Assembly (NCBI GenBank): GCA_032718475.1
Contig: JAUCBJ010000597.1
Location: 1-64,000 of the forward strand
Source: Nemertoderma westbladi
Taxonomy: Eukaryota > Xenacoelomorpha > Nemertodermatida > Nemertodermatidae
DNA: 64,000 nucleotides
Direction of reading: 5' to 3'
Part shown: positions 24,401 to 34,641 of the stretch, piece by piece
How the letters are laid out: every line of letters starts with the position of its first letter
How positions within the stretch are numbered: position 1 is the first letter of the stretch
Notes under the pieces: generated by a model
The model's database searches: none
What the model saw: only the letters and a program-made list of their open reading frames with translations
What the model was told of the DNA's origin: nothing
Program-made: the position numbers and the translations under genes

Positions 24401-25041
24401 TTAATCGACTCAGGGCGGTGTTCTGAACGTTTCCTACAGTAATTGTTTATATCCAAAATGCTTAGTTACGATTTTACGAAGTCCGATCTTTGCGCGATCA
24501 TGATCTTGTGTTTTGATCAGGAAGAATTCACTTTTTTTTAAATCTTTTAACGGGAATCATGACTAATGTGGTTTTCGATTGGAGCAAGCCTGGAGTGTCC
24601 GATTGCTGATCAATGCTGATCAATGCTGATCATGGTCAAGATCATGATCGGGCAACTTCAAACTCGAAGTTGTGAAGGTAAACCATATGCTGCCTATTGA
24701 TTGGCGCCGGTCCCAACTCCGTAGCATTAGCCGTTTTGGCTGTAGCTCCATAGCAATGAGGTTGCTAGGGAGGCTGACTTTTTGACTCAAATTGGCCCTA
24801 GACGGAGAACCGTAGACTTTTGAAACATAATGTATATGGGAAAAAGTCTTCTGGATAAATTTTGTGGGGGGGTCTAGGAACATCCTATTGTTGGTTTTCG
24901 CTTAGTTTCTGAGAAAAGCTTCTCCCAGAAATTCCGGCCAATCTATAAAGGCCTGCGCAATGCTAGTACCGTGGCCGAGCACGGATTCGGGTTATCCGAA
25001 CACGATAACCTGCGGTTGGGGCCCTGACCGTCCAGTCCTTC
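21460..25041 (+). other. Receptor intron, part left of the Polinton
   Basis: The stretch holds a C-run near 21747-21763, a GA-rich tract at about 22440-22495 and the degenerate 467-bp tandem repeat described separately. At about 24605-24650 short GATCA-rich copies occur. No gene is supported; small ORFs here lie within repeats. Confidence 0.6.
23330..24560. repeat. Degenerate tandem repeat, about 467-bp period
   Basis: Landmarks recur at 467-base spacing. For example tcgggggtctcaaacaaag starts at 23821 and 24288, and ttttggctacccccc and cggtgaactc recur likewise. A more diverged copy precedes 23820 and a partial one follows 24288, giving about 2.6 copies. The unit is packed with GATC, TGATCA and gatcatgatc palindromes next to poly-T and poly-A runs. 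No coding function is seen. Confidence 0.75.
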
Positions 25042-25047
25042 CTCATG
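25042..25047. other. Polinton target-site duplication, left (ctcatg)
   Basis: This six-base direct repeat is identical to 44496-44501 and abuts the outer ends of the terminal inverted repeats. Six-base target duplications are characteristic of Polinton/Maverick integration. It defines the element as 25048-44495. Confidence 0.93.
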
Positions 25048-25994
25048 AGTAGTATGGTAAACACCTGGAATAAAACAGCTTCTGCAATAGTCTACCATGT
25101 TAAAGAATTTGCCGAACGGCTCTTGCCCCGCCTACTTACTATGATTACCATTGTTGCCCCACCCACTTACTATGGTTACTATGGTTACCATTGTGCATAT
25201 GTAACATATGTCACCACTGTGTATATGTGACATATGTGGTATAAGGCCAGTCCACAGACGGAAGTAATTTAATTAATTCGTGTCTACCGGTTGGCGTTTG
25301 ACCTTGAACCGCAATAGGTAAAACCCAATATAGTAAGTGGGTTGCAGACGTTTGTTATAAAGTCTTTAACATGATAGACTATTACAGACGCAACAACTAA
25401 AAAAGGTGAATAAACACAGACTAACGGTGGCTACCAATATTGTCAAGCAATAAGTTGCGGGGGCGAGCCGCGAAGTGAGAATAAGGTATTTATAATATTA
25501 TTTTAATTTGATTATTCTACCTATGGGGCGAGCCATGAAGTGAGTGATAGCATCGAAGTAAGGTTATTGTATTTATACTTATCACTACGCAACAAGTTGT
25601 GGGGCGAGCCACGAAGTGAGTATAAGGTTATGGTATTTATAATATTATTTTAATTTGATTATTCTACCTATGGGGCGAGCCATGAAGTGAGTGATAGCAT
25701 CGAAGTAAGGTTATTGTATTTATAATATTATTATTTTAATTTGATCATTTACTTAAATCCGGCACCGCTTTATTTAAAAATTTCTCCCACCATCCACCCG
25801 CTTATCCTGCTATCACCATCCGCCCAATCTTCTTCCTCATCCTCAACATCATTACCACCACCACCATCACCCAACATCCCCATCATTCTTTCCAACATTG
25901 AAAAAATGGGGCGAGCCATGAAGCGAGTGAAGCCTTAGCATATGGGTGCCATTAATGAGTTGTGGGGCGAGCTACGACGAAGTAAGGTTATTGT
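25048..25994 (+). repeat. Polinton terminal inverted repeat, left (947 bp)
   Basis: The repeat is the inverted copy of 43549-44495, nearly identical apart from scattered substitutions (for example cttctgcaatagtc versus cgtctgccatagtc). The outer 300 bp holds catatgt palindromes around 25195-25235. The inner part holds six copies of a motif of the form ggggcgagccacgaagtgag (near 25461, 25526, 25601, 25672, 25909 and 25963). It also holds a fragment related to the end of the acidic coiled-coil gene at 26081-26515. Confidence 0.95.
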
Positions 25995-26080
25995 ATTTAT
26001 AATATTATCATTATACCAACAAATTTGATTATTATACTTAAATCCATCACCATTACTATTTTAAAATTTCTTCCACCACC

Positions 26081-26515
26081 TCACCCATTTATCCCGCTAT
26101 CCTCGCTATCTACATCCTCCACATTATTACCATTACCACCACCACCATCACCCAACATCCCCATCATTCCTTCTAACATCTCAATCCTTTCTTTCATCAC
26201 CTTCTCCTGTGCACACCTCTCAGCCTCCCTCGTTCTCCTAACCCCCTCAGCCTCCATCTCCAACTCCCAATCTTCACCCCACGCACTGTTCTTTCTCGCC
26301 TCTTCCTCCAAATAATGGTTCTTCTCTATCTCCTCCCACTCATTTCTTGGATTTAACAACCTCTCCAACCGCGCTTCTTCTTTCTCCCTCGCATACATAG
26401 CCACCAATATTGCTTCATTCTCCTTCGCTATTTCAGCCACCACATCCACATCTTCCACCTCTTCCCCCACATCCATATCTACTTCATCCACCACAAGTTC
26501 ATTTTCCCCCAACAT
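26081..26515 (-). CDS. Acidic coiled-coil protein of the Polinton, 144 aa, unknown function
   Basis: The ORF reads leftward and starts MLGENELVVDEVDMDVGEE. It is rich in Glu and Asp, with a long charged segment (about residues 35-120) of E/K/R/A/M-type heptad character that is likely a coiled coil. It ends in a Gly/Asn/Asp-rich tail. No enzyme motif is seen and I do not recognise the family. Its last part (from MLEGMMGMLGDGG on) is duplicated in diverged form inside both terminal inverted repeats, which suggests the repeat boundary once moved into this gene. It sits next to the PC4-like minus-strand gene, so the two may form a leftward transcription unit. Confidence 0.5.
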   Translation of the reverse strand: MLGENELVVDEVDMDVGEEVEDVDVVAEIAKENEAILVAMYAREKEEARLERLLNPRNEWEEIEKNHYLEEEARKNSAWGEDWELEMEAEGVRRTREAERCAQEKVMKERIEMLEGMMGMLGDGGGGNGNNVEDVDSEDSGING

Positions 26516-26747
26516 ATCCGTGTATAATAAATAAAATAAAGTAATAAATATATAAATATGTGTATAATAATGTATAATACTATAAATAAATTTATATAAT
26601 ATTTATTTCAATCGATAATTCATTATACCAACAAATAATTTACCACCACAAAATAATAATAATAATTTAACCGTGCCCGGCTTTTTGCGGCGACACCGCC
26701 TACGAACATGGTCTATTTATATAATAAAGTTTCTACCGCTCGAAGAT
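26516..26747. other. AT-rich spacer between the two leftward Polinton genes
   Basis: This is a short, very AT-rich stretch with repeated aaataa/tataata strings. It may hold the promoter of the acidic protein gene and the 3' end of the next gene. No specific site is identified. Confidence 0.4.
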
Positions 26748-28046
26748 TCACACTGAATGTTTATTCTTCTTTATTTGAGGTTGCCCATTAGTCTCGATTT
26801 CATTGAAAATGTCTTCGCCATCATCCGTATCATTGACGATGTCCTCTTCAAAGTTGCTGATATCTTCATACTCATAGCTAGGTGTTTTATTCACGATGAG
26901 ATCAATTTTTCGCTTAAGCGCTTGTTCTTTCATGGCTTTAGGTGTTTTCATCTTCATCTGAGCGCTCACACCCCCAACGAGGGTATCAATATCCTTATAA
27001 TCATTCTTTTTTTCAGCGCCGTCTACCCGCTCATTTTCTGCAATCGCGGGCAACCAGATTTTTTTCTCATCCATTTTCTTAGCAGCGACTTTTACTGCTT
27101 CGGACGTCTTCAGCTGACTAGCGTTGTCCGGCATTTCCACTTTCATTAGTTCCTCGTCCACTAATTCATCAATCGCAGCCTCAACAACTAACTTTTTAAT
27201 CGGTAGAAACTCACACCCAGACGGAATATCGTGGCCCACGTACTTCTGTAATTCCTTAATTATCTTGACATTTGCGTTGTTTCGAGGGATGAAAATAGCC
27301 TTGGTGTCGAAGTTGTGGGACAAATATATCCCGTTTTCGTTAATGATCGATCTGTACCTTACACTAACCTCGTCGATATTCTCCTTAACATTCTTATCTA
27401 TGTTAAAGTCGAGCAAACAGAATTCATCCGCTCTGAGATTCAACCCATCGTAATATAGAACACCCTTCCGCTGTTTACCTATATCATCCGCTTCCCAAAC
27501 GCTGACAAATCGTTGCCCTTCAAAGTCGTAGATATATCCAATGTACCCACAATCTTCGAACTCCATAAAATTCTCATCATGAATTTCCTTCTTTTTTGGT
27601 TCAATACGGGAAAGAACGACTTTGCCGTAGATGCTTTGTAAGACATCTAGAATTTTTCGCGAGATAAAAATTTATGCACCGTTTTTCCCAATGCGTAAGT
27701 ACGCATGATTTATTGGTGTTATAAGCAAATTGCCTCTGGTGTATTCCTTGTAATATTCAATGGCTATTTTATTATAATTGAGGAAGTCAAACAGGAATCT
27801 TATGTTCTGGTAAGTAAGACTTACCGATTCTTGCACGACGTTGCGTCCTTTTGTATCACCCCAACGGCTGAATCGAACGTATTTCCCGTTAAATGCTTTT
27901 ATTTCTATTCCTTCACCCAAACACTCGAGGCCCCACACACTCTTACCTGTAATCACCGATACGTATGGGGCGGGCGTGCTATCAGTAGAGCTACCGCTTA
28001 ATGACATCATTTTTGGTTGTGATGGTTTCGCAGATTCCATCAACAA
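26748..28046 (-). pseudogene. Polinton minus-strand gene split by one in-frame stop; N-terminal part possibly PC4-like
   Basis: Two leftward ORFs (28046-27672, 124 codons; 27566-26748, 272 codons from its first ATG) are in the same reading frame. They are separated only by a TAA at 27672-27674 and an open stretch, so they look like one gene of about 430 codons broken by a single nonsense change. The N-terminal part contains NGKYVRFSRWGDTKGRNVV followed by SVSLTYQNIRFLFDFL. That strand-rich plus helix layout recalls the PC4/Sub1 single-stranded-DNA-binding fold, but the match is loose. The C-terminal part is highly charged, with Lys- and Asp/Glu-rich segments, and ends in a basic cluster. If the fold is right, the protein would bind ssDNA in replication or transcription of the element. 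The stop could also be a genuine end with a second gene behind it. Confidence 0.5.
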
Positions 28047-28741
28047 ATTTTGTGAAATATTAATAATTAAGTGTAAAAATACAATAATATTGCGCTATAC
28101 AATGTGCGAAAAATATGAAATAATGAATTAACCCGAATGACAAAATAAAGTATTTTACGACGTATTTATAATATAATGATGGGCTATCGGGAAAACGGGT
28201 ATAATTTAACCACTCAACCGGATTAATCGCTATTGTCCTGAGAGAATTTTTTTTGAAAAACTTCCTATAAATTTCGAGGGAAATATTTATTTACGCTTAA
28301 ATTGGTTGACGTAAGTGGTAACAGCTTGCGGCGGCGATTAATGCGGCCTATATAAATTTTTATAGACACACCCTCAAAATTCCGCAGAATATTACTCACG
28401 GTTAAATTGATTGACGTCAACTGTATTAACTGTGTAGCTTCTTAGAAGTTTCATAATTTTAAGCATGAGCGAATTTAATTTAATGTCGGGATCTCAAACT
28501 TTCTCTCACAACAGATATTTTTCTGTAATCATTTACTAAAAACGAACGATTGCGGCGCGCGAACGGCGTTTTAAAGACACACCCATTATAAATATACCCA
28601 TTGGTCAAAATATTATTGATTAAGCAACATGACAATACTGGGGCAGCTTGAGTCTATAGATAAGATCATTTTTTCAAATATATTATTCATTGTTACCTTT
28701 CTTTTAGGAATTTTTTAGGTAAAATACGCCATAATAAAAAA
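28047..28741. promoter_or_regulatory. Divergent intergenic region of the Polinton, likely bidirectional promoter
   Basis: This is a 695-base gap between the leftward gene starting at 28046 and the rightward dUTPase-like gene at 28742. It contains a twice-repeated motif of the form ttaaattg(g/a)ttgacgt (about 28298-28314 and 28403-28418), the second extending to a TGACGTCA palindrome of CRE/ATF type. The string gaaaaacttcctataaattt (about 28255) recurs at about 42959 near the other end. Position and repeated elements suggest promoter function; no start site is proven. Confidence 0.4.
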
Positions 28742-29260
28742 ATGTTTCCAATAATACAAGCTGAAAATAGTTACCGCGGTCCTAATTCAATTATTCCAAT
28801 TAAAATTGAATTGTTAAGCCCGGCAGCTCGGGCACCTGTATGCGGTTCATATAGCCCAGCTGGGATTGACATATATAGCGCCGTGAATAGAACAATAGAG
28901 CCGCACTCACGGATGTTAATTGAGACGGGTGTTAAAATATATTTACCCGCCAATTATTTTGGAAGAATTACACCGACTTTTAGCTTGACAAAAATTGGCA
29001 TCGATGTTGCAGAATGTGCGGTTGATTCCGGCATTGCGCGCGGTAATATAGATCAACTTGTAATTATATTGATTAACAACACATCTAAGGAATACGTTGT
29101 AACATCGGGCGATAAAATATGCCAGCTTATATGCCAACAATGTAATGCTGCAATACTCTACATTTCTAATATTTATTCGGATGATTATTTTGGGCTTTTA
29201 CCGACGAATTTAACGCCGTATGGGGAAGAGATTAATTCGACATTTTACCGCGCATATTAA
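28742..29260 (+). CDS. dUTPase-like protein with degenerate active-site motifs, 172 aa
   Basis: Trimeric dUTPases hydrolyse dUTP to dUMP and PPi. The order of motifs is visible: motif 1 as SPAGIDIYSA (about residues 40-49), motif 2 as YFGRITPTFSLTKIGID (about 77-93), motif 3 as AVDSGIARGNID (about 97-108) and motif 4 as VTSGDKICQLI (about 121-131). Motif 2 lacks the usual Arg-Ser-Gly after Ala/Thr-Pro. Motif 3 keeps one Asp but loses the canonical Asp-Tyr-Arg-Gly arrangement, and no Gly-rich motif 5 is seen at the C-terminus. The fold is well supported, but catalysis is doubtful. It is the first gene of the rightward block, just before the polymerase. A dUTPase here would fit uracil avoidance or a non-catalytic signalling or structural role. 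The frame is intact, unlike the polymerase. Confidence 0.8.
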   Translation: MFPIIQAENSYRGPNSIIPIKIELLSPAARAPVCGSYSPAGIDIYSAVNRTIEPHSRMLIETGVKIYLPANYFGRITPTFSLTKIGIDVAECAVDSGIARGNIDQLVIILINNTSKEYVVTSGDKICQLICQQCNAAILYISNIYSDDYFGLLPTNLTPYGEEINSTFYRAY

Positions 29261-29553
29261 ATATGTGACATTAAACGCATAACACCAAACTCGGGTGGTG
29301 ACACATGTCAATACTATTTCAATACTCTTACACGCGATTATACAACATAGTTAATAGAGCATATAAATAGGATAATGTCAGTTCAGTAAATTTTGGTTGG
29401 TTAAACGGTTTCTAGCGTGGGTGGCTGGTTGACTGGGTATTGGATATATTTATCTACATAAAATCTGCCGCATCTCTTTCATCGGCATATTGTAAATATG
29501 TTTTCTGTACCTACGTTAATAAATATATTATAATCGTAATAATAATAATTATA
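29261..29553 (+). other. Spacer before polymerase start
   Basis: The polymerase frame is open back to 29440, but that part encodes a low-complexity stretch with a run of isoleucines from an ataat-rich sequence. The ATG at 29554 directly precedes a C2H2 zinc-finger segment and is the better start. The gap probably contains the polymerase promoter. Confidence 0.4.
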
Positions 29554-32500
29554 ATGATGGAGATTAATTGCGTTTTTTGCGGTTGTACTATACTTAAGAA
29601 AAATTATTTACGGCATTTACGCGCACATTTCGATGGGTATGTTTGCGATAATTGTAATTGCCGAACTACTTCTGAAAGAATAGCAATATTTCACAGTAAT
29701 AGATGTTGCGGGTTGTCTCGCCCGAATTACACCTACTGCGGTTACACGCTATCCTGCCCGACATGCTCTGATGATTTTGAAAACTTCGATTCATATATCG
29801 AACATAGTTGCCATCAAAACCATTACAATTCCCGCAAACGCAAACATAACCAAAAACAATCAGAACCGACATTTCAACCGGATCTCAACCTTGGTTCGCC
29901 TGTAAGCATTACAAACAGTTCAGATACACCCAACGAAGGTTTTTATCTCTCAAAAACATGTCACGAATCACGCGTTCAGGAATATACCCATAATGTGTCA
30001 TCTAATGAGATGTATCCGGATGTGCCGAATTATTTAAATTATATGGGGTTATATGCTTCGCGCGCTTTTAACACGGCGGCATCGGCTTTTATTGATATGT
30101 TTTATAAAGTGTGGGTAATTGCTTCAGTGATAATGAAACGTGATGATGCTAATTATACTCTAGAAGAAGAATTCCATTTTACTTCGATCGGTACAGATAA
30201 TTATATTGAAAATAGCTCGGATTTTGACGAATGGTACTACACAGTCATTTCCCATATCGGTGAAAAAATATCGCAATTTATTAGGCGGGGTAGCGGCTGG
30301 AAACTTGTAACTCTATCGCGCATCAAACTTACTATTGCGTCATACTTGCGATCGGTATATCGTTTTGGACATAGCGGTGATGCCAACCAATCAATCCCGA
30401 CAAAATTAAAAAATAAACATTGTATAATAAATGTACCATGTAATGAAGGTGAATGTTTTAAGTGGGCGGTCCTGACAGCAAAATTTTCAAAACATATATC
30501 GGATGATCACACACTGCGCCATGTTTCACGCCAAAGTTCTTATAATCAGTATTTAGGGTTTTTTAATTTAAGCGAATTAGACTCTACCCTATCATGGAAA
30601 CTAAATATTCTAAAGTTTGAAAAAAATAATCCAAATTATTTAATAAATTTATTGTATTTTGATAGAAGTAGTGAAAAAATTTCCTTTCTACGGCAACCGA
30701 GCGCTAAAAAAGCTGAAGGTAAAAGATTGCTAAATTTATTGCTTATTGAACGTCAAAATTTAACCTCAACAAATCACATCGTCGGGGTTTCTAACTTAAA
30801 TAGATTATTTAATGGTCGTGGGGAAGGCAATAGCGACCATCATTGTCATCGTTGTGAGCGGTGTATTTGCGGTTTCTACAGTCCAAATGCGTTAGAATGC
30901 CATAGATTAGGGTGTTGGCAAGGCGGGCGCCAAATAGAGGAGATGCCATCTAAACTGAATTTACGTTTTACTAATTACTATAAGTACACTATTTTAGTTA
31001 GTACTTATTAGTACACCTTTCATAGTATATATGGATTTCGAAGTGGTACTAGCCCCAACAAATAATGTAAAAAAATATTATATAGCCGAACATCTCCCGT
31101 CGGCTGTGTCATATTTGATTGTCTCCAACGGTGAATTAATTAACCCCCCAAATTATTTTTTGTCTACATTTAGACAAAATATCGATAATAACTCGGTACA
31201 GAATTTTATTGATAGTCTGGTTTTTTATTTATTTAAGTGTTATGAATGGTCTACCTTTAACACACACCACCCCAAACACCTGGATCACACACAATACCAA
31301 GCTTATATGCGTAACACAAATTGCTTTAATTGTAAATCATTTTTTCGGGAAGATATAAATCCAAGTGTGATGCATCACAACCATTACAACGGGGCTTTCA
31401 TTGGTGTGGCGTGTATTTCCTGTAATAAACAATTAAGTGTTAAACGTCACCTATTCCCAGTTGTCTGTCATAATTTTTTTTTTATGATTCACATTTAATT
31501 TTACAAAAAGGGTTTGCCGGTAGTAAATATAAAAATTGGAACATTGAAACCATTGCAAAAAATACTGAAAGATATATCTCACTCCGCATCGATATTCCAA
31601 TGTCAGAAGCACTTAGCGTTCTTGGTTATGCTATTCCAGAAAAGGACGTAAGAGGGCTCCCAACCAGCAAATCAATAACTATACAGTTTATTGATTCATT
31701 CGCGTTTATGGGATTTTCCCTTTCTGCTTTGGCTGGGTTTTTGACAAAAGATGTGTCAGATTTAACAACCGTTATTCCACACACCGTGAAGCAAATGAGA
31801 AAATTATATCCAAATGTTACCAACGAAATTTTATGCCGTAAGTCAGTTTTTCCTTACGAATATGTCGATTCCTTAAGTAAATTGGGGGATACTAAATTAC
31901 CGCATCCAAAAGAGTTTTACAGTGAATTAACATTATCATCTATTAGCCCTGAAGAATATACATTTGCACATCTTTCGTGGGAGCAATTTCAATGTGAGAC
32001 ACTTTTTGATTATTTGGAAGCTTACTTACATCTTGACGTGTTGCTGCTAGCCGATATTTTTGAAAATTTTCGCGCATATTGTACTAAACATTATTCGCTT
32101 GAGGTGTCGAACTATTACACGATGGCGGGGGTTAGTTGGGACGCGGCTTTGAGATTTTCCAAGCCACATATTCGTCTACTTGCAGACCATGAAATGTATT
32201 TAACATTCGAAAATTCCATTAGGGGCGGAGTTTCTTACACCAACCTTCATATGGCAAATGCGAATATACCAGGCACAGAAACATACGACCCTAATAAACC
32301 CGAAGCTCATTTATATAATTTAGATTTCAACAGTTTATATAGCGGTTCTTTGTCGGAGAAACTTCCTTATTCTGACTTTGAATGGTTGGATGTTGATAGT
32401 GTCGATATCATGAGTCTGGAAATTGACGAAATATATGGATACTTCGCAATTGTAGACCTTGAATACCCAATGACTATTCATGATGCCACAGCCGAGCTTC

Positions 32501-33641
32501 CATTTGCACCGGAGCATATTAAACTCGATAGTAGGTATCTCAGTCCACACATGAAAAGTCTTTGGCGACATTATAATGGTGATAAAATTTTCAATAGCCC
32601 AGCAAAAAAATTGATGTTAACCCAATTTGATAAGTATGAGTACGGTGTGCATCTAAAATTATTGCGCTTTTATATTCATCATGGTATGCGCTTGATTAAA
32701 GTTCATAAACTTATTAGATTTAAGCAAGGTTACATTTTTAAGGATTTTATTGAATATAACACCCAGCAAAGAAAAATAGCAAGCAATGACTTTTATGATA
32801 AGTTTCACAAAGGAACAAATAACGCGCTTTTCGGGAAAAGCATGGAGAATATACGGGACCGTGTCTCATTTCGCTTATGTAATTCAATCGAGAAATGTGA
32901 CTTATTATTATCCAAGCCGAATCACGAAAATTTAATTATGTTCACTGATTCATTATCGGGTCACGTCCTATCTAAGACTGCGGTTTGTTTGCATAAACCT
33001 ATTTTTTTAGGGCAAGCTGTATTGGACCTGTCGAAGTTAGATTATTACAGTTTCTTCTACGAGAAATAAAGCCCCTGGAAGCCGAATTAAATTGTAGTAT
33101 AAATTTGTTAGGTGGGGACACGGATTCTTTTTTTTTACAGTGTGTTGGTTTATCCCAACACCAATTTTTATCTGCGTTACAATCAAAAAAAGTTTTAGAC
33201 TGTTCAAATTATCCTATTACACATCCGTTGTATACAGTAGAACAGAAAGGGAAATATAGATATTTAAAGGATGAAGGGAAGTCTATCCCGTTTGACCAGG
33301 TTATTTTACTTAGACCAAAATGTTATAGCTTTCGTGGGGGGTTAGTTCCAAAACGTGTCGCTAAAGGCGTAGGAAAAATGGTTATAAAAAAGAAACTCTC
33401 CCACGAATCATATTTAAAAGTATATAACGAGGTTAGCGAGCATTATGAATACAGTCAAAGGTTTCAATCTAATTTACATAAAATATACACCGTTTCACAA
33501 AGAAAAAATTCGCTAACACTGTGGGAAGATAAAAGGTACTACACATCGACTAATGAAAGTCTACCTTACGGCCATTATAAAACACATTTGGATCGTAAAG
33601 CGCCCGCCCCTAAGCTTTATATGCCGCCCATTATAGAATAG
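29554..33641 (+). pseudogene. PolB: Protein-primed family B DNA polymerase (pPolB) of the Polinton, broken by three frameshifts
   Basis: This is the replicative polymerase of the element. The N-terminal part starts with a C2H2-type finger (CVFCGC...HLRAH). It continues with the Polinton-specific region containing SGWKLVTL and CFKWAVL, and a second C/H cluster (CHRCERC...HRLGC). The exonuclease Exo I Asp-Glu is seen as YMDFE near 31030. Polymerase motif A is LDFNSLY (the usual following Pro is replaced by Ser), motif B region is NNALFGKSMEN and motif C is GGDTDSFF. Reading-frame changes are needed at about 30965-31030, within a 10-T run (31474-31483) and at about 33055-33065. The open pieces are 29554-31011, 31031-31498, 31600 (open from about 31484)-33069 and 33105-33641. 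The intact size would be about 1,360 residues. As assembled, no functional polymerase can be made. Confidence 0.95.
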
Positions 33642-33650
33642 CGGATTGCG

Positions 33651-34211
33651 ATGTCTTTTAGTGTTGTCAACAGTAATATAAGTTTGAGGTTGGTTGATGG
33701 GTGCATATCATTCGATGTGCTGGCTAAACGAATTCGAAATGGAAAACTCATCTTAAAGCCTTTTCAATATATCGCCAAAATTTGCGGATGGACGTGTCTC
33801 TTTTTCCCGAGCGGTAAGGTCACTGTACTCGGTAAATCGCCTAAAATAAAAAAAATTATTAAGTATATATATAAGCATACTGATTATAAACTAACTTTTA
33901 TTTCAATCAATAGCCAAACTTACATTATTAACAATCTAGACATAGACTATAGCAAATTAATGAAAACGGTCGGGTTTCATTTTTTAGATAATTATTATAA
34001 TGTGGAGGTGAAATATGAGCCGGAGATATTTAATAATATTCTTGTGCAGTTTTATCGTCGGGGTAAAACTAGTTCTAATATCATAACATTTTGCGTTTTT
34101 TACACACGAAATGTTGTGTGTATGGCAAGACCCAGGATATTTCGAGTATTTTTTCCAAAGTTTTTGAATTTTATCGGTAATTTAGATAGTCATTTAGGTA
34201 GAAATATTTAA
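33651..34211 (+). CDS. TBP-like protein encoded by the Polinton, 186 aa
   Basis: The ORF starts ATGTCTTTTAGTG, nine bases after the polymerase stop. It appears to consist of two related halves. The first has FFPSGKVTVLGKSPKIKKI (about residues 52-70), close to the SGK-x-x-x-x-G-(A/K) strand of TATA-binding protein repeats. The second has KYEPEIFNNILVQFYRRGK (about 121-139), close to the Y-E-P-E-(L/I)-F-P entry into the second TBP strand set, then IITFCVFYT. A direct repeat of these two elements at this spacing and a length of about 180 residues fit the TBP saddle fold. The protein could recruit host or element transcription machinery to AT-rich promoters. The DNA-intercalating phenylalanines cannot be assigned with certainty. 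I infer homology from motif pattern only. Confidence 0.55.
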   Translation: MSFSVVNSNISLRLVDGCISFDVLAKRIRNGKLILKPFQYIAKICGWTCLFFPSGKVTVLGKSPKIKKIIKYIYKHTDYKLTFISINSQTYIINNLDIDYSKLMKTVGFHFLDNYYNVEVKYEPEIFNNILVQFYRRGKTSSNIITFCVFYTRNVVCMARPRIFRVFFPKFLNFIGNLDSHLGRNI

Positions 34212-34641
34212 TATTTAATTTTTTCATTTCTGGCACCAGTTTTAGGTTTGTCCGGTGGGATCTCGTTAGGTTTTTAAATAAACGCGGATATTAACATTAT
34301 TCACATTATATATAACGTGTTTTATCGGTAGTCTTAGGTTGTCAAGGGCGTCAATTTCATTTCTGATGTCGGTTTATATTTACATAAATCTAGTCTATCT
34401 GTCTATTTGTCGGTCTTTCTGTCAGTCAGTATGTCAAAATTAATTCATTGTTCGCGTTATATAATGTATTTTATTAATTATTATTGATGTTAGGTTTTAA
34501 AGAGTGCCGGTTTCTATAATTGCTCTGTTTTATCGCGTGAAAAACCCCACCCACGCATATAATCGATACTATTTATAACGGTGGTGGTGTTTTATTACTT
34601 ACAATTATTGTTCTCGTTTATATAAGTTATTAATATATGTA
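34212..34641 (+). other. Spacer, 430 bp, no gene seen
   Basis: AT-rich sequence with a short tctgtc-type run (about 34398-34433). No ORF or distinct signal was found. It may hold the promoter for the gene starting at 34642. Confidence 0.5.

Noticed and set aside
26757-27453. Plus-strand ORFs of 130 and 109 codons at the Polinton left side
   Set aside because: Antisense shadows of the minus-strand charged protein gene.
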